From Selaginella moellendorffii (Eukaryota; Streptophyta; Lycopodiopsida; Selaginellales; Selaginellaceae), in NCBI RefSeq assembly GCF_000143415.4, contig NW_003314305.1:810196-874195 (forward strand): 64,000 bases of DNA, read 5' to 3'. The notes under the pieces were generated by a model. That model was given only the letters and a program-made list of their open reading frames with translations, was not told the origin of the DNA and did no database searches. Position numbers and translations under genes: made by a program. Of this stretch, positions 1 to 9,416 are shown piece after piece (the first letter of the stretch is position 1; every line of letters starts with the position of its first letter).

Positions 1-300
1 AACTTGTCAAGGCTGGATCCAAGTGCAGATGTGCTCAAGACCAAGGACGAGGAGGAGCTGGTCACAAGCTCTGGTGGAGATGGACAGATGCAAGCCATGC
101 CAGTCGAGACATCCAAGACGATGAGCTGCCGGCGCATGCTCCACAGTGCCACGAGTGGTCCACCGTCACTGGCTCTGGTCTTCCAGTGGCAAGCGATGAG
201 GATGCGGATGATCCTGCAGCTGTTCTTGTTCTTGTTCCATACCAGGAGCTGACCCTTTTGCTGCACCAGAAAAGCACGTTGACGAGGGGTATATACCGCA
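1..300 (+). other. Unrecognised segment, possibly the 3' end of a gene cut by the window
   Basis: A GC-balanced stretch with coding-like texture. One + frame runs open to a stop near 326 and includes an acidic/hydrophobic segment (…DEDADDPAAVLVLVPYQ…) at about 190-245. No family is recognised and the left side is outside the window, so exon structure cannot be judged. It could equally be debris, like the pseudogenes that follow. Low confidence. Confidence 0.2.
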
Positions 301-689
301 TGACATTCGCGAGCCGTGCCTAGAATAATTTTGGAATATTGTGATTAGCTTTTCTTGCTTAAGCTATTAAGTAGCTTGCTCATTTTCCTCCTCCACCTCC
401 TTTTCCGTCCTTTCATATTCGTTCCTCACCCTCTCGAGGTAACTGAAGCCCTGTTTCCTGCGACCGTTGCTCTCCTGTCCTCCACCACTCTGGCTATGGC
501 TGCCACTGGAACCATCCTCGTTCTCTACCTTCTGCTCTTCAGGTTTCTGAAAGAAACTCTGTTTTCTAAAAGAAAGGTAGCTATGAAACTTACTTGAGGA
601 TCGAGCTCCTTCTTCAGCTTTTTGTGCTTTTGCACCTTCTTGGCGTTCTGATTCTCTGCGCGCTTGGAAACATACTCAGCCTCGGATCG

Positions 690-1531
690 TGTGCACCCTG
701 CATCAACGAAGGAACGTCATTTCGTTGCAAGTGTTTCTCGGGGTACGAAGGAAATGGTATCTTGACTGGTGGCTGCGCGATAAAGCGATACGTTATTCTC
801 CTTCCCGGTAAGCTCGTGACTCAGAGAAGAGAGCTTGCTCTTTAAACGTGTCTTCCACGTTGATCATCAGCACCAGCTCTTCTCATTGTTGGATTTTTTT
901 CTCTGGAAGTTCCGGCCGAAATTGTCCGCACTGCCAGGCACTAGAAACTTGAGACACCTTCAAGCCATTTTCAAAGAAAACTCAAGAATCTTTACCTGGG
1001 CAGAAGAGATGGGGAGAGCAACCAAGTGCTTCAGAAGCGATCTCAAGCTAGGCACTGGCAGCTTTGGCACAGTCTACAAGGGTAAACTGGACGACAGCAC
1101 CACGGTGGAGCCAACAACGGCGATGCCCCTCGCATTCAACAGTTTCTGAACGAGGTTTCGCATTCCACAGAGATCTTGTCGAGATGCTGGGATGTTGCAT
1201 AGAAAGAGAAGTACTCTGGGCACGAACTCGTAGACCACGAGAGGTGAGCATCTGCACAGACGAGGAGATACATTATCGTGGAAAAACCGTTTAAGAGATT
1301 GCAACGGAGACAGTAGTGGCTCTTACGTACCTTCATCTTTGCAGCTTCTCCACCGATATATCACCGGGACATGAAATCCTCGAACATCTTGTTGGACGAA
1401 AAGCTCACGGCCAACGTAGCGGACTTTGGGATTTCCAAGCTGGTACCCATAGATTCCACTCGCATTTCTACAACTCTGCGGAAATCGCGCTCCATCAGCT
1501 ACGTCGAATACACCAGAAATACCTGCTAACG
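690..1531 (+). pseudogene. Wall-associated-type receptor kinase, decayed fragment
   Basis: Pieces of a plant cell-surface receptor kinase in several frames, in the right order. First an EGF-like piece (CINEGTSFRCKCFSGYEGNG, about 690-755). Then a kinase N-lobe with glycine loop (LGTGSFGTVYKGKL, about 1050-1088). Then a helix-C region ending VEMLGCCIEREV (about 1177-1215). Then the catalytic loop [14 protein letters not shown] followed by VADFGISKL (about 1368-1443), ending in frame at a TAA at 1529-1531. Small indels throw the pieces out of frame, the invariant lysine region is scrambled after 1100, and the activation-segment GTPGY motif is destroyed. In the living family the EGF part is outside the cell and the kinase inside. 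It is truncated where the oppositely oriented JmjC piece begins, so no function is expected. Kinase assignment is sure; the WAK-like label rests on the EGF piece. Confidence 0.7.
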
Positions 1532-2876
1532 TAGTTCTGCGTGATGGCGATCGGGTCTTCCAGATGTATAACAATGTGCCACCAGCCGTTTGGTATGGAA
1601 ACGACTTCGCCTGCTTTGCAAACGCACTCCACCGGTTTATGCTTGCCCCGCTTTGTCTCGTGATAGAAGTTCACAAACCATTCAGTGATGGACACTGGAG
1701 TTGCTACGTCCACTCCATCCGGGCTGGGATGAACACCAGGAGGAACACCACCCGGAGGATACAGGATCCACTTCTTGGAACCTTTCTGCGTTCCAAGCCG
1801 AAGTGCTGTTAGGATCAATATGAAACGAGGAGCTAGACCTTGCAGGCCCGAGTATAAGCCACCGATAGTCGGGCCTCTCCTTCCCCAGTATCGAGAAAAG
1901 GTCCTCCCTGAAGTAGACAGGAACTTCATAGTCGGCAGCCAGTTGCTGAACTTTCTCCCAGAACTTTGGATCAAACAGGTAGAGAGGCCGCTCTTCTTTC
2001 ACGGACTTCGCATAGACGAAATAGTTGCTAAGCGTCATGTCAACTGGACCAGCAGCAAAGTCTACGTCCCCACACAGCTCGAGTAAATAGTCCTGGTTCC
2101 AGCGTTCCAGTGCAGGCCTGTCGTTGATAGCATGGGTGATAAGAACTGGTTTGTTCGGCCTCTCGAAATCGCGTACAAAGTGGAAGGTGGCTTCTGCGCT
2201 CGATGTTGTCCCTGGAAATCCACTCGTCTTTGATCTCCACACTGGCACAGAGCCAGCTCTGGAACAAGTAGTCCGAATAGAAGTCTTCCACCTAGAAGAA
2301 CATTACGAGAACCTTAGAACGATGTCAGAAAAGCAGTCATTTAAAGTAGTAGTACCTGACAGGGAGAGAAATCCTCTTTCTGGCAAAGAAAAGAAACACA
2401 AACTATTAAAACTTTCTTCCAAGAACAAAGTCTCAAAGAGCACGTTACCTTTGTACAAGCCCATCGAGAAGAGAAATCCTCTTTCTGAATGGAAAGAAGC
2501 AAAAACTATCAAAACCTTCTTCCAAGAACAAAGTTTTTAAAGAACACCTTACCTTTGTCCAAGCTGATCTAGCTGAGATGTAAGTCTTTCTTCAACTTCC
2601 TTGCAACAAAAATCCTCCTTTCAGCTCCGCGAGGAGGTGGCTGAAAACATTGAATGCCTTGCTCGAGATGCCCATATCCTTGGCATCCAGCAACGCCAGA
2701 ATATCACTGACGATCTCATCGCTAAGAGAGACTCCCAAGCCCTGGATTGCAGATATTTTGCTTGCCTGTGAAGAGGAGATTCCCCAACAGCTGGACGGCG
2801 AAGTGCCTGGATGCGAATGCAAGCCATGCCAGGAGTTTCCTCCGATTCATCGGTAGCGCTATTGCTACATGAATAT
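1515..2876 (-). pseudogene. F-box/JmjC protein (JMJ21-like), broken copy
   Basis: Reads on the minus strand as an F-box followed by a JmjC domain, the architecture of the plant JMJ21 family (Fe(II)/2-oxoglutarate-dependent; substrate not well settled). F-box segment: SLSDEIVSDILALLDAKD at about 2735-2682. JmjC exons: VRDFERPNKPVLITHA (about 2180-2130), then LFDPKFWEKVQQLAADYEVP and a segment with FREDLFSILGKERPDYRW, then the iron-binding HID motif in FHIDPNSTSAWN (about 1830-1795), and later PNGWWH (about 1585) with the distal histidine. Right after SAWNA the frame slips, so KKWILYPPG continues in another frame. That frameshift near 1785 is why I call it broken. The sequence stops at an apparent splice donor after QNYVS (about 1522), where the kinase relic starts. 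Everything from 2065 up is duplicated inverted at 3342-4605. Confidence 0.75.
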
Positions 2877-2908
2877 GCGATAAAGAATAGAACACAAGTG
2901 GAAGAGAA

Positions 2909-3310
2909 TGGTTCATAGTCTTGGTTTTGGTGGGATTGCGACTCTATTGGCCATCTCAAACCCATTTTGACCGGCGTAATCTTTCTTGTTTCTTTAGTAT
3001 TTGTTCTAAAGATGTAAGGAGTTACGAAAAGGAAGAGGAACAAAGTGTTGAATGTTATAATTGTGTGTTATGCAATCTTTAGCACCCTTTTCTGTGCATT
3101 TACAAACCACTCATTTGTTGTATTTACGGTGTGGGTGTGCACTGGAATAGTTTTCTTCATTATTACTGGAGCTTTTTTCTTGTTTTGGGTGCTCACAGAT
3201 CCATTTTTTGGGTTTATCGAGGAACCAGCTTTGCTAATATTCATTAGGTTTAATGCTATGCTTAAAGGAATAGTGGCAATATCTGAAATTTTTAAATCAA
3301 AGGTGAGTTG
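2909..3310 (+). pseudogene. Multi-pass membrane protein remnant, left palindrome arm
   Basis: From about 3045 the + frame encodes a strongly hydrophobic run with several possible transmembrane helices (VIIVCYAIFSTLFCAF; TGIVFFIITGAFFLFWVL; ALLIFIRF). Upstream, 2909-2990 matches the start of the right-arm copy (MVHSLG…) but is out of frame with the rest. It lies antisense just upstream of the F-box segment, as does its twin in the other arm. I do not recognise the family. The start is broken and the frame later runs into the palindrome centre, so it is probably a relic. Confidence 0.45.
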
Positions 3311-3533
3311 TTTTGTTTTTCTTGCCACTATTATGCCCCGCGGCAAGAAAAACAAAACAACTCACCTCTTATTTAAAAATTTCAAATATTGCCACTATTT
3401 TTCTAAACATAGCACCAAAACTAATGAACATTAACAAAGCTAGCACTTCGATAAATCTGAAAAATGGGTCCGTAAGTACCCAAAACAAGAAGAAAGCTTT
3501 AACAATGATGAAAAAAATTATTCTAGTGCACAC

Positions 3534-3761
3534 TCACACCGTAAACACAGCAAAGGAGTGGACTGTAAATGCACAGAAAAAGGTGCTAAAAATTGCATAG
3601 CACACAATCATAACACTCAACACTTTGTTTCTATTCCCTCTTATAACTCCCCAAATCGTTAGAGCAAATACCATAGAAACAAAAGAGATTGCGCCGGTCA
3701 AGATGGGCTTGAGATGGCCAATAGAGTTGCGATCCCGCCAAGAACCAAGACTGTGAACCAT
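3534..3761 (-). pseudogene. Multi-pass membrane protein remnant, right palindrome arm
   Basis: Twin of the left-arm sequence. Here the beginning is intact: it opens at 3761 with MVHSLGSWRDRNSIGHLKPI, followed by two hydrophobic segments (AISFVSMVFALTIWGVI and VMIVCYAIFSTFFCAF). A TGA at 3534-3536, where the left arm has a TGG tryptophan, stops it after 75 codons, although the hydrophobic frame continues beyond (FFIIVKAFFLFWVL). Comparing the two arms suggests an ancestral protein of at least four membrane segments. Function unknown. Confidence 0.45.
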
Positions 3762-3829
3762 TCTCGCCGTTGCATTCTCGCCGCTTCAACTTGCATAGCA
3801 AATAGCACACATAAACCCTAAACCTTGTT

Positions 3830-4640
3830 CTATTCTCTATCGCATATTCGTGTAGCAGCAGTGCTAGCAATGAATCGAGGAGAGTCCTGGCGTGGATCGC
3901 ATTCGCATCCAGGCACTCCGCCGTCCAGCCACTGGGGAATCTCCTCTTCACGGGCAAGCAAAATATCTGCAATCCAGGGCTTGGGAGTCTCTCTCAGCGA
4001 TGGCGCTGCTGGATGCCAAGGATCTGGGCGTCTCGAGCAAGGCATTCAATGTTTTCAGCCACCTCCTCGCAGAGCTGAAAGGAGGATTTTTGTTGCAAGG
4101 AAGCTGGAGAAAGACTTACGTCTGGACAAAGGTAAGGTGTTCTTTAAAAACTTTGTTCTTGGAAGAAGGTTTTGATAGTTTAGGATTTCTCTTCTCGATC
4201 GGCTTGTACAAAGGTAACGTGCTCTTTGAGACTTTGTTCTTGGAAGAAAGTTTTGATAGTTTGTGTTTCTTTTCTTTGCCAGAAAGAGGATTTCTCTCCT
4301 GTCAAGGTACTACTACGTTAAATGACTGCTTTTCTGACATCGTTCTAAGGTTCTCGTAATGTTCTTCTAGGTGGAAGACTTCTATTCGGACTACTTGTTC
4401 CAGAGCTGGCTCTGTGCCAGTGTGGAGATCAAAGACGAGTGGATTTTCAGGGACAACATCGAGCGTAGAAGTCACCTTTCAGTCGATGACTTTGTACGCG
4501 ATTTCGAGAGGCCGAACAAACCAGTTCTTATCACCCATGCTATCAACGACAGGCCTGCGCTGGAACGCTGGAACCAGGAGTATTTACTCGAGCTGTGTGG
4601 GGACGAGCTCACATCCAAGGTCATAATGTGCTCGTACTGC
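3830..4640 (+). pseudogene. F-box/JmjC protein, truncated inverted copy
   Basis: Mirror copy of the JMJ21-like gene. The F-box segment (about 3960-4110) has lost about 20 bases, so DEIVSDILAL is missing and the frame jumps. The frame is recovered in KAFNVFSHLLAELKGG. A second exon at about 4371-4604 encodes VEDFYSDYLFQSWLCASVEI through SVDDFVRDFERPNKPVLI and ends at LELCGD. The rest of the JmjC domain, including both iron ligands, is absent, so this copy cannot be catalytic. Two similar blocks of about 80 bases (4129-4200 and 4211-4290) lie tandemly in the intron and are also present in the other arm, so they predate the inversion. Confidence 0.7.
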
Positions 4641-4718
4641 ATTTTTCTTTTACTTTTTTAAAGTTTCGGTCTGCATTTTCTCCACACTTGTAGAGCTCCT
4701 GACTCTCTTTATTCACAG

Positions 4719-6215
4719 GTTGTGCCGACTATTGTAAAACTTTTTGCGTCGACCGACCGTGCTATTCGAGCAAGTTTATTGCAAAACATTGATCAGTATG
4801 GAAATGCTAACTCTTGGATGAGCTCTGCACTCGCTCGAATCTAAAAACTAAAAATGCCTGCGCAGGTTTTTCCGCATTTGGCGACTGGTTTTTCGGACAC
4901 TTGTGCCCTGCTACGAGAACTAACGTTGAAGTCAATGCTCATTCTTGCACCAAAGGTACTGTTTTTTTGTTTTCCTTTTTCCATGTTAAAGACCATTGTA
5001 ACCTTCATTCTGAAAGCAGTTGTCTCAAAGAGGATCTCTTATCGAAATTGCAGGTTTCTTTTTCTCTTCTTTTTTCCTTATAGTCTGACGCATTTCAAGT
5101 TGACGAAGAACCTGCGATACGAACGAACACTACAATTTTACTGGGAAACATTGCCGGCCTTCTTAACGACTCTGTAAGTTCTTTCTTTTGTTTCTTCCAA
5201 TCAAGTTAGATTTTTCGTGCAGACAAGAAAAAGAGTCTTGATCAACGCGTTCACGGTGAGGGCTCCAAGGGATGGATTTGCTCCTGCCAAGGGGTGCTGG
5301 TATGCGTCCTTCTTTAATCAATGTGTTACTGATGTGTTCATTTGATAAGTTATTATGGCCCTCACAGCCACAAGCCAATACTACGATGTGGTAGAGATTG
5401 CTACTCCAGCCTTGTTGCTTTGACAATCGATGCTGACAGGTTTCAAAAAGTTTTCATCTTCTATTCTAGTTGCCTCACTATTTGTCAATAATGTCCAGTG
5501 ACGTGAGAACTAAAGCCTTTGAAGCTACTGAAACATTCTTGCAGCTTGTCCGCATTGTGCACATTGAAAACTGATAAAAGAAAAAATCATCACTTACCAG
5601 CAGCTCGAGGACGGAGAGATAACGTTTTCTCCCTGTCGCAACATAGGGCTTCTCGGGTACGTCCTTGTAATGCTTATGACGTTTGAAAGCTGACTATCTC
5701 TTGTCGTCTATAGCTGGGCTGTGAGCTCTCTCAAGACCAAGTTCCCGACCTACCGAGCCAAACATCAGGCACTCTTTCAATCGTGTCCTCGGAACCTATC
5801 GCCGCCACTGCTGCCGCTGCTCCATCCGTGGAGCATCACCACGCCCCTTGAGCGAAGATTTCTTCGACAGCGTACGAGATGGATGGGACGACATGGAAGA
5901 CTCGGCAGCTGCCACAGCAACTCCATCACTGTCGAGAATACAAGCCGCGCAACAGCGTCCCATTGCATCGGCACCTCGTCCGTCCCATACGAATACAAAC
6001 GGCCCCGAGCAAACAACCACTGGTAAGAGAGTCTCCAACTCTTTCCTCCGCTGCGTTTCTCATTTCTCCTCTTTGCTTCGCAGGAGCAACGGTTTCTAGA
6101 CAAGCAAGCAAGACGCAAGTGAGCGATGATGAGGATCCGTGGGCCGAGATCGCTGCGCCACCTCCATCGACGAAACCACGGCCAGTTGTTTCAACTCAGT
6201 CGAGAGTAAGGCAGG
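4719..6215 (+). pseudogene. SCYL1-like pseudokinase, HEAT-repeat part only, decayed
   Basis: Homologous to the C-terminal half of plant SCY1-like (N-terminal kinase-like) proteins, which act in COPI/Golgi traffic. Pieces in order: VVPTIVKLFASTDRAIRASL (4719 on), VFPHLATGFSDTCALLRELT with LKSMLILAPK (about 4865-4956), VDEEPAIRTNTTILLGNIAG (about 5100-5160), TRKRVLINAFTVRA (5221 on), SDVRTKAFEATETFLQL (about 5495-5545), GLLGWAVSSLKTKFPTYRAK (about 5645-5765), and an acidic tail with DEDPWAEIAAPPP (about 6130-6170). The kinase domain is absent: the sequence joins the JmjC fragment directly. Several exons break (a stop after about 4841, a damaged ALRDGFAPARG region near 5260), so a working product is unlikely. 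Splice-like junctions survive, showing a copied genomic gene rather than an mRNA copy. Confidence 0.7.
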
Positions 6216-6249
6216 GACAGCACGTATCTTTGGGGGCCATGGGCTTGGG

Positions 6250-7640
6250 CGGTGCTGGACGAGGCAGCAGCGCCCATGAAGCTTGGTGCTCAACGCGTGG
6301 CCGCTGCCAGGCGGGCCTTTGACGCCATGCTGGAGCGTGACGTGGTGGCATGGTGGTGGCGGCATATTCGCACACTGGAGATGAGAGCACATTTGTCTCG
6401 GCCGTCGATGCGTGTACGGCAGTCTTGGATCGGGCGGTGGGCTCTTATAGCGCACTGGTGACTATGTACGGCAAGGGTGGAGATCTCGTATGGCGAGGGT
6501 GATGTTTGATGGCTTGCGCGACACAAGAGATCAACCATGCAATGGAAATGCTCGCCATTGGGATCCAATCCACAGTCTTGCATTGCGAGAAACAATTCCC
6601 TCGACTCCTCGAAGAACCCACTCCGGTTACAACCCACCAGAGAGCTCGTTGGTCGGAGAAGCTCCACACTGGAGCATTTCTCTCAAGAGCTCCAAAGCAT
6701 CGGGCATATGCAAACTGGGCATATGCTCCGATCCACAGGATAGGATCTACCATGGACCGGGAAGCTCCGGGAGGCTCGGGATTTGATAGTTAGCATGCCA
6801 TTCGAGCCGGATTTCCCTGCGTGGTCGGCTCTTGTAGGAAAACACCTCGGAACCAAAGAGATCACTTCATTCGCCACCTCTCTGCCAAGACATGGACGCT
6901 ACAAGCACTGCTCCGCAGGGATGCAAGATGAGGTAGCGAGACTAGAGCAAAAGAGAATAGATCTTTTGCTCAAATCAAAGTAAGGCTTTAGTAGTGATTT
7001 AGAATCCTGTTCTAAAGAGTGCTCCAGAGAGAGCATTCATTTAGACTTCGCAACTGTGAGTCGCCACTTGGCAAAGGGTCGCTTGATACACAACCAGATC
7101 CTTTCAGATCGAAAGGAATGCAGAGAGAACGTTGTTCTGGCAAATCTGGTGCAAGTGATGCCAAGCGAGCGTTCGACACCATCGACGCCAAGAACGTTTT
7201 CTCGTGGTCTACAATGGTGATGCATATGCCCAAAACGGGCATCTGGAAGGTGCCAAACTTATCTTTGATAAGATACTGGATCGAGCTAACTGTTGCATGC
7301 AATACAATGCTTGGTTATTATGCACAACACGCCACAAATATGCTAACCCGCTTCTTGTCGTAATTACGGCATATGCCGGAACTGGGTATATGTCCAGCGT
7401 AAAGCATATATTCGATTCGAAATGCAATCGCATGTATATCAATGCTTGCTGGATATGCAATTCTAGGAGGCATATTCTTCTCTCGAGGAGTTTTCCAAAA
7501 GATGCCCCAGCATGACACTATATCAGCGACTGCAATGGTTTCGGCATTTGCCGCGAGGGGCAACCTGGTTTGAGAACATGCCAGAGAGGAATGTCTTCTC
7601 GTGGACGGAAGTTCCCTGCGGGAAAACCTTTGCCTCCTTC
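6250..7640 (+). pseudogene. Pentatricopeptide-repeat (PPR) fragments
   Basis: Scattered pieces of PPR repeats, the helical repeats of plant organelle RNA-binding proteins. On + : ARRAFDAMLERDVVAW (about 6280-6345), AKRAFDTIDAKNVFSWSTMV (about 7160-7218), then in the next frame AYAQNGHLEGAKLIFDKI (about 7213-7275), AYAGTGYMSSVKHIFDSK (about 7370-7420), and WFENMPERNVFSWT (about 7567-7608). These spell the repeating unit 'factor in a module, name its role, act on stage' seen in PLS-class proteins, but stops and frameshifts lie between almost every repeat. No single reading frame longer than three repeats survives. Confidence 0.6.
6530..6667 (-). pseudogene. PPR fragment, opposite strand
   Basis: On the minus strand FFEESRELFLAMQDCGLDPN followed by GEHFHCMVDLLCRAS is a clear C-terminal-type PPR unit (about 6650-6545). 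It lies inside the cluster of + strand PPR pieces, so the locus has been rearranged or contains relics of two PPR genes. It has no start and is not functional by itself. Confidence 0.6.
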
Positions 7641-7883
7641 AAAGACTTGGTATTCCCTATCGCTGTCAACAAGGGATTCCGGCATCTCAGCAAACAAGCC
7701 TCCGCTCTCAACGCTCACATTGAGTCGAAGATTCCATCTTGTCAAAGAAGCTTTTCCACTTGTCTAGAAGACCATCTCCCTCGTATCTTGTCCTCTGGCT
7801 CCACAGTCTTGCACTGTGCTTGTTTGCATGCTGGTAAGTCCCATGCTCTTGGTCTGCTTCTCTCAATTCTGTTTTATTTTAAT

Positions 7884-7983
7884 NNNNNNNNNNNNNNNNN
7901 NNNNNNNNNNNNNNNNNNNNNNNNNNNNNNNNNNNNNNNNNNNNNNNNNNNNNNNNNNNNNNNNNNNNNNNNNNNNNNNNNNN
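7884..7983. other. Assembly gap, exactly 100 N
   Basis: One hundred N characters, the usual placeholder for a gap of unknown size. The two sides need not be adjacent in the genome, and a gene spanning here would be lost. Confidence 0.98.
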
Positions 7984-8755
7984 TCACTTTCTAGGATAGT
8001 GGTGACCAAAAAACACAACTCTCTGGATGATGGAGGACAAGTTCCAAGCTTCTTCCAGCATTTCTCACTCCTGAAATCCATACGTGAATTGTGAGATCAA
8101 GAAGATCATACATGCCAAAGGAAACGGGAAGATCTGTTTGATCCCAACTCTTACATCAAATAAGCTTCTTTCAATTCTTTATGAGCATGCTAGGTTTTTG
8201 GATATTTTTGTTGGAACACCATCCGATCGAGCAAGACTGCTTGCAAGAGATGATGTACGGCTTTTTCTTTTGTTTTCTTTGTTTTTTATTGGAAATTTTT
8301 TTTTCTGCCTTGAGCTTGCAGCACTTTCGTTCTATAATTTCTTTCTATTTGGAGAGCTTACATGCCAGTGATTCTGATTCTATTTGTTCTTGCAAAGCTT
8401 GGTAGATTTGTTTTTTTTTTTTTCCATTTTTATGCTGATTTCCATTCGAATTGCAGGAACAACAAAGGTCTGCTGTTTATTCATGCATGCATCTGGTGGA
8501 CTCTTACAAAACTTTCCCATGTCAGAGGAAATAGACAATGGGGCAACAAGCAAGAACAAGAAGAGGCGGGTGGATGCAGTCAATCAGGCGTGGAAGATCT
8601 TTGCAACAGATTACGAGGAAGGTCCTGCGCTGGAAATAATATTTCCTTGCTTGTTTTCTGTTCTTTTTGACGTTGCTAGCAGAACATGTACAAGGATCTG
8701 GCCTCCAAGTTCCAGCAAACCTTGTGATAAAACTCCGGTGCGCAGGGAAGAGCGA
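7984..8755 (+). pseudogene. Unrecognised multi-exon gene, decayed and cut by the gap
   Basis: Coding-like blocks separated by T-rich, intron-like stretches. Block 1 includes LIPTLTSNKLLSILYEHARF and TPSDRARLLARDD, ending at a GT donor after 8254. Block 2 begins after an AG at 8457 (EQQRSAVYSCMHLVDSYKTF) and continues, one base out of frame, as KRRVDAVNQAWKIFATDYEE (to about 8621). Block 3 begins after an AG near 8682 (NMYKDLASKFQQTL, stop TGA). The joins keep one protein apart from the slip near 8520, so this was a real gene. I do not recognise the family, and its 5' part lies in or beyond the gap. Confidence 0.4.
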
Positions 8756-8759
8756 CAAA

Positions 8760-9416
8760 GATGAAATTGCCACAGAAGACGACCGCGATTGCGCTTGCCA
8801 CCTTGCCGCATCTTCATCTCCAATCTTTTTCCCCTAGGGCTAAATGGTCGGCTTTTGCTTTGCTTTTTGGAGGAGAATCTTCTCATTCCAGCTCAAAAAC
8901 GCTGTGAAAACCTCGAGCGGCACTGAAGCACATGTAACTGAAGTGGCTTGTTCATCTTAATCCCTAGTGATTTTTATGAGAATAAACTACAAATCGCTAG
9001 ATGCAAGCAAGAGCCAAAAGTATGACTGCTGGCACGATGAAGTTTATAATCCTTTGTTTGTGCTCCTGAACATCCATTCCCAGGCATCAGCAAGAATATA
9101 AAACCATAAGTACCTTGCATTGGCGACTCCATGCTGGAGCTCAATGTCGTCTCCTGTGATATCAGCTTATCCAAAGCTTTCGGACGCCAACGATAAATGG
9201 CCAGACCAAATAAAACATGTTACTAATTTGGAACGACCAAGAACATTAAAAATTTCTCTAGAGAAACGACCAAGCATAGGGAACTACTCCGGAAATTTTC
9301 TCGAGAATCGAACTTGAGATCTTATTTGTCCTCGTGATTCAACTCGAGACCTTGTAAGTCCAACTTGAAAGGCCCTATTTGAGTGAGAAAGTTTTTTGCC
9401 TTGCATGTGACGAGCA
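8760..9416. other. Intergenic; nothing recognised
   Basis: No convincing coding, RNA-gene or repeat signal. The right end, just before the gamma-glutamyltranspeptidase start, is the presumed promoter of that gene. No TATA motif stands out. Confidence 0.4.

Larger units (their letters stand above)
2065..4605. repeat. Large near-palindrome: two 1.26-kb arms, 15-base spacer
   Basis: The left arm is 2065-3326 and the right arm 3342-4605, with the spacer at 3327-3341. At the centre the match is perfect over about 26 bases (GGCAAGAAAAACAAAACAAC and onward). Outward the arms stay clearly alignable through a membrane-protein reading frame, an F-box segment and the first JmjC exon. The match ends abruptly at GTGTGGGGACG (rightmost arm base about 4605, leftmost 2065). 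Differences include a roughly 20-base deletion in the right-arm F-box and an extra stretch of about 70 bases in the right arm near 3770-3830. The arms have therefore diverged, and the duplication is not brand new. Confidence 0.9.

Noticed and set aside
355-600. Hydrophobic 80-codon frame at 355-597 as a small membrane protein
   Set aside because: Pyrimidine-rich, intron-like composition next to a broken kinase gene; no family and no conservation evidence.
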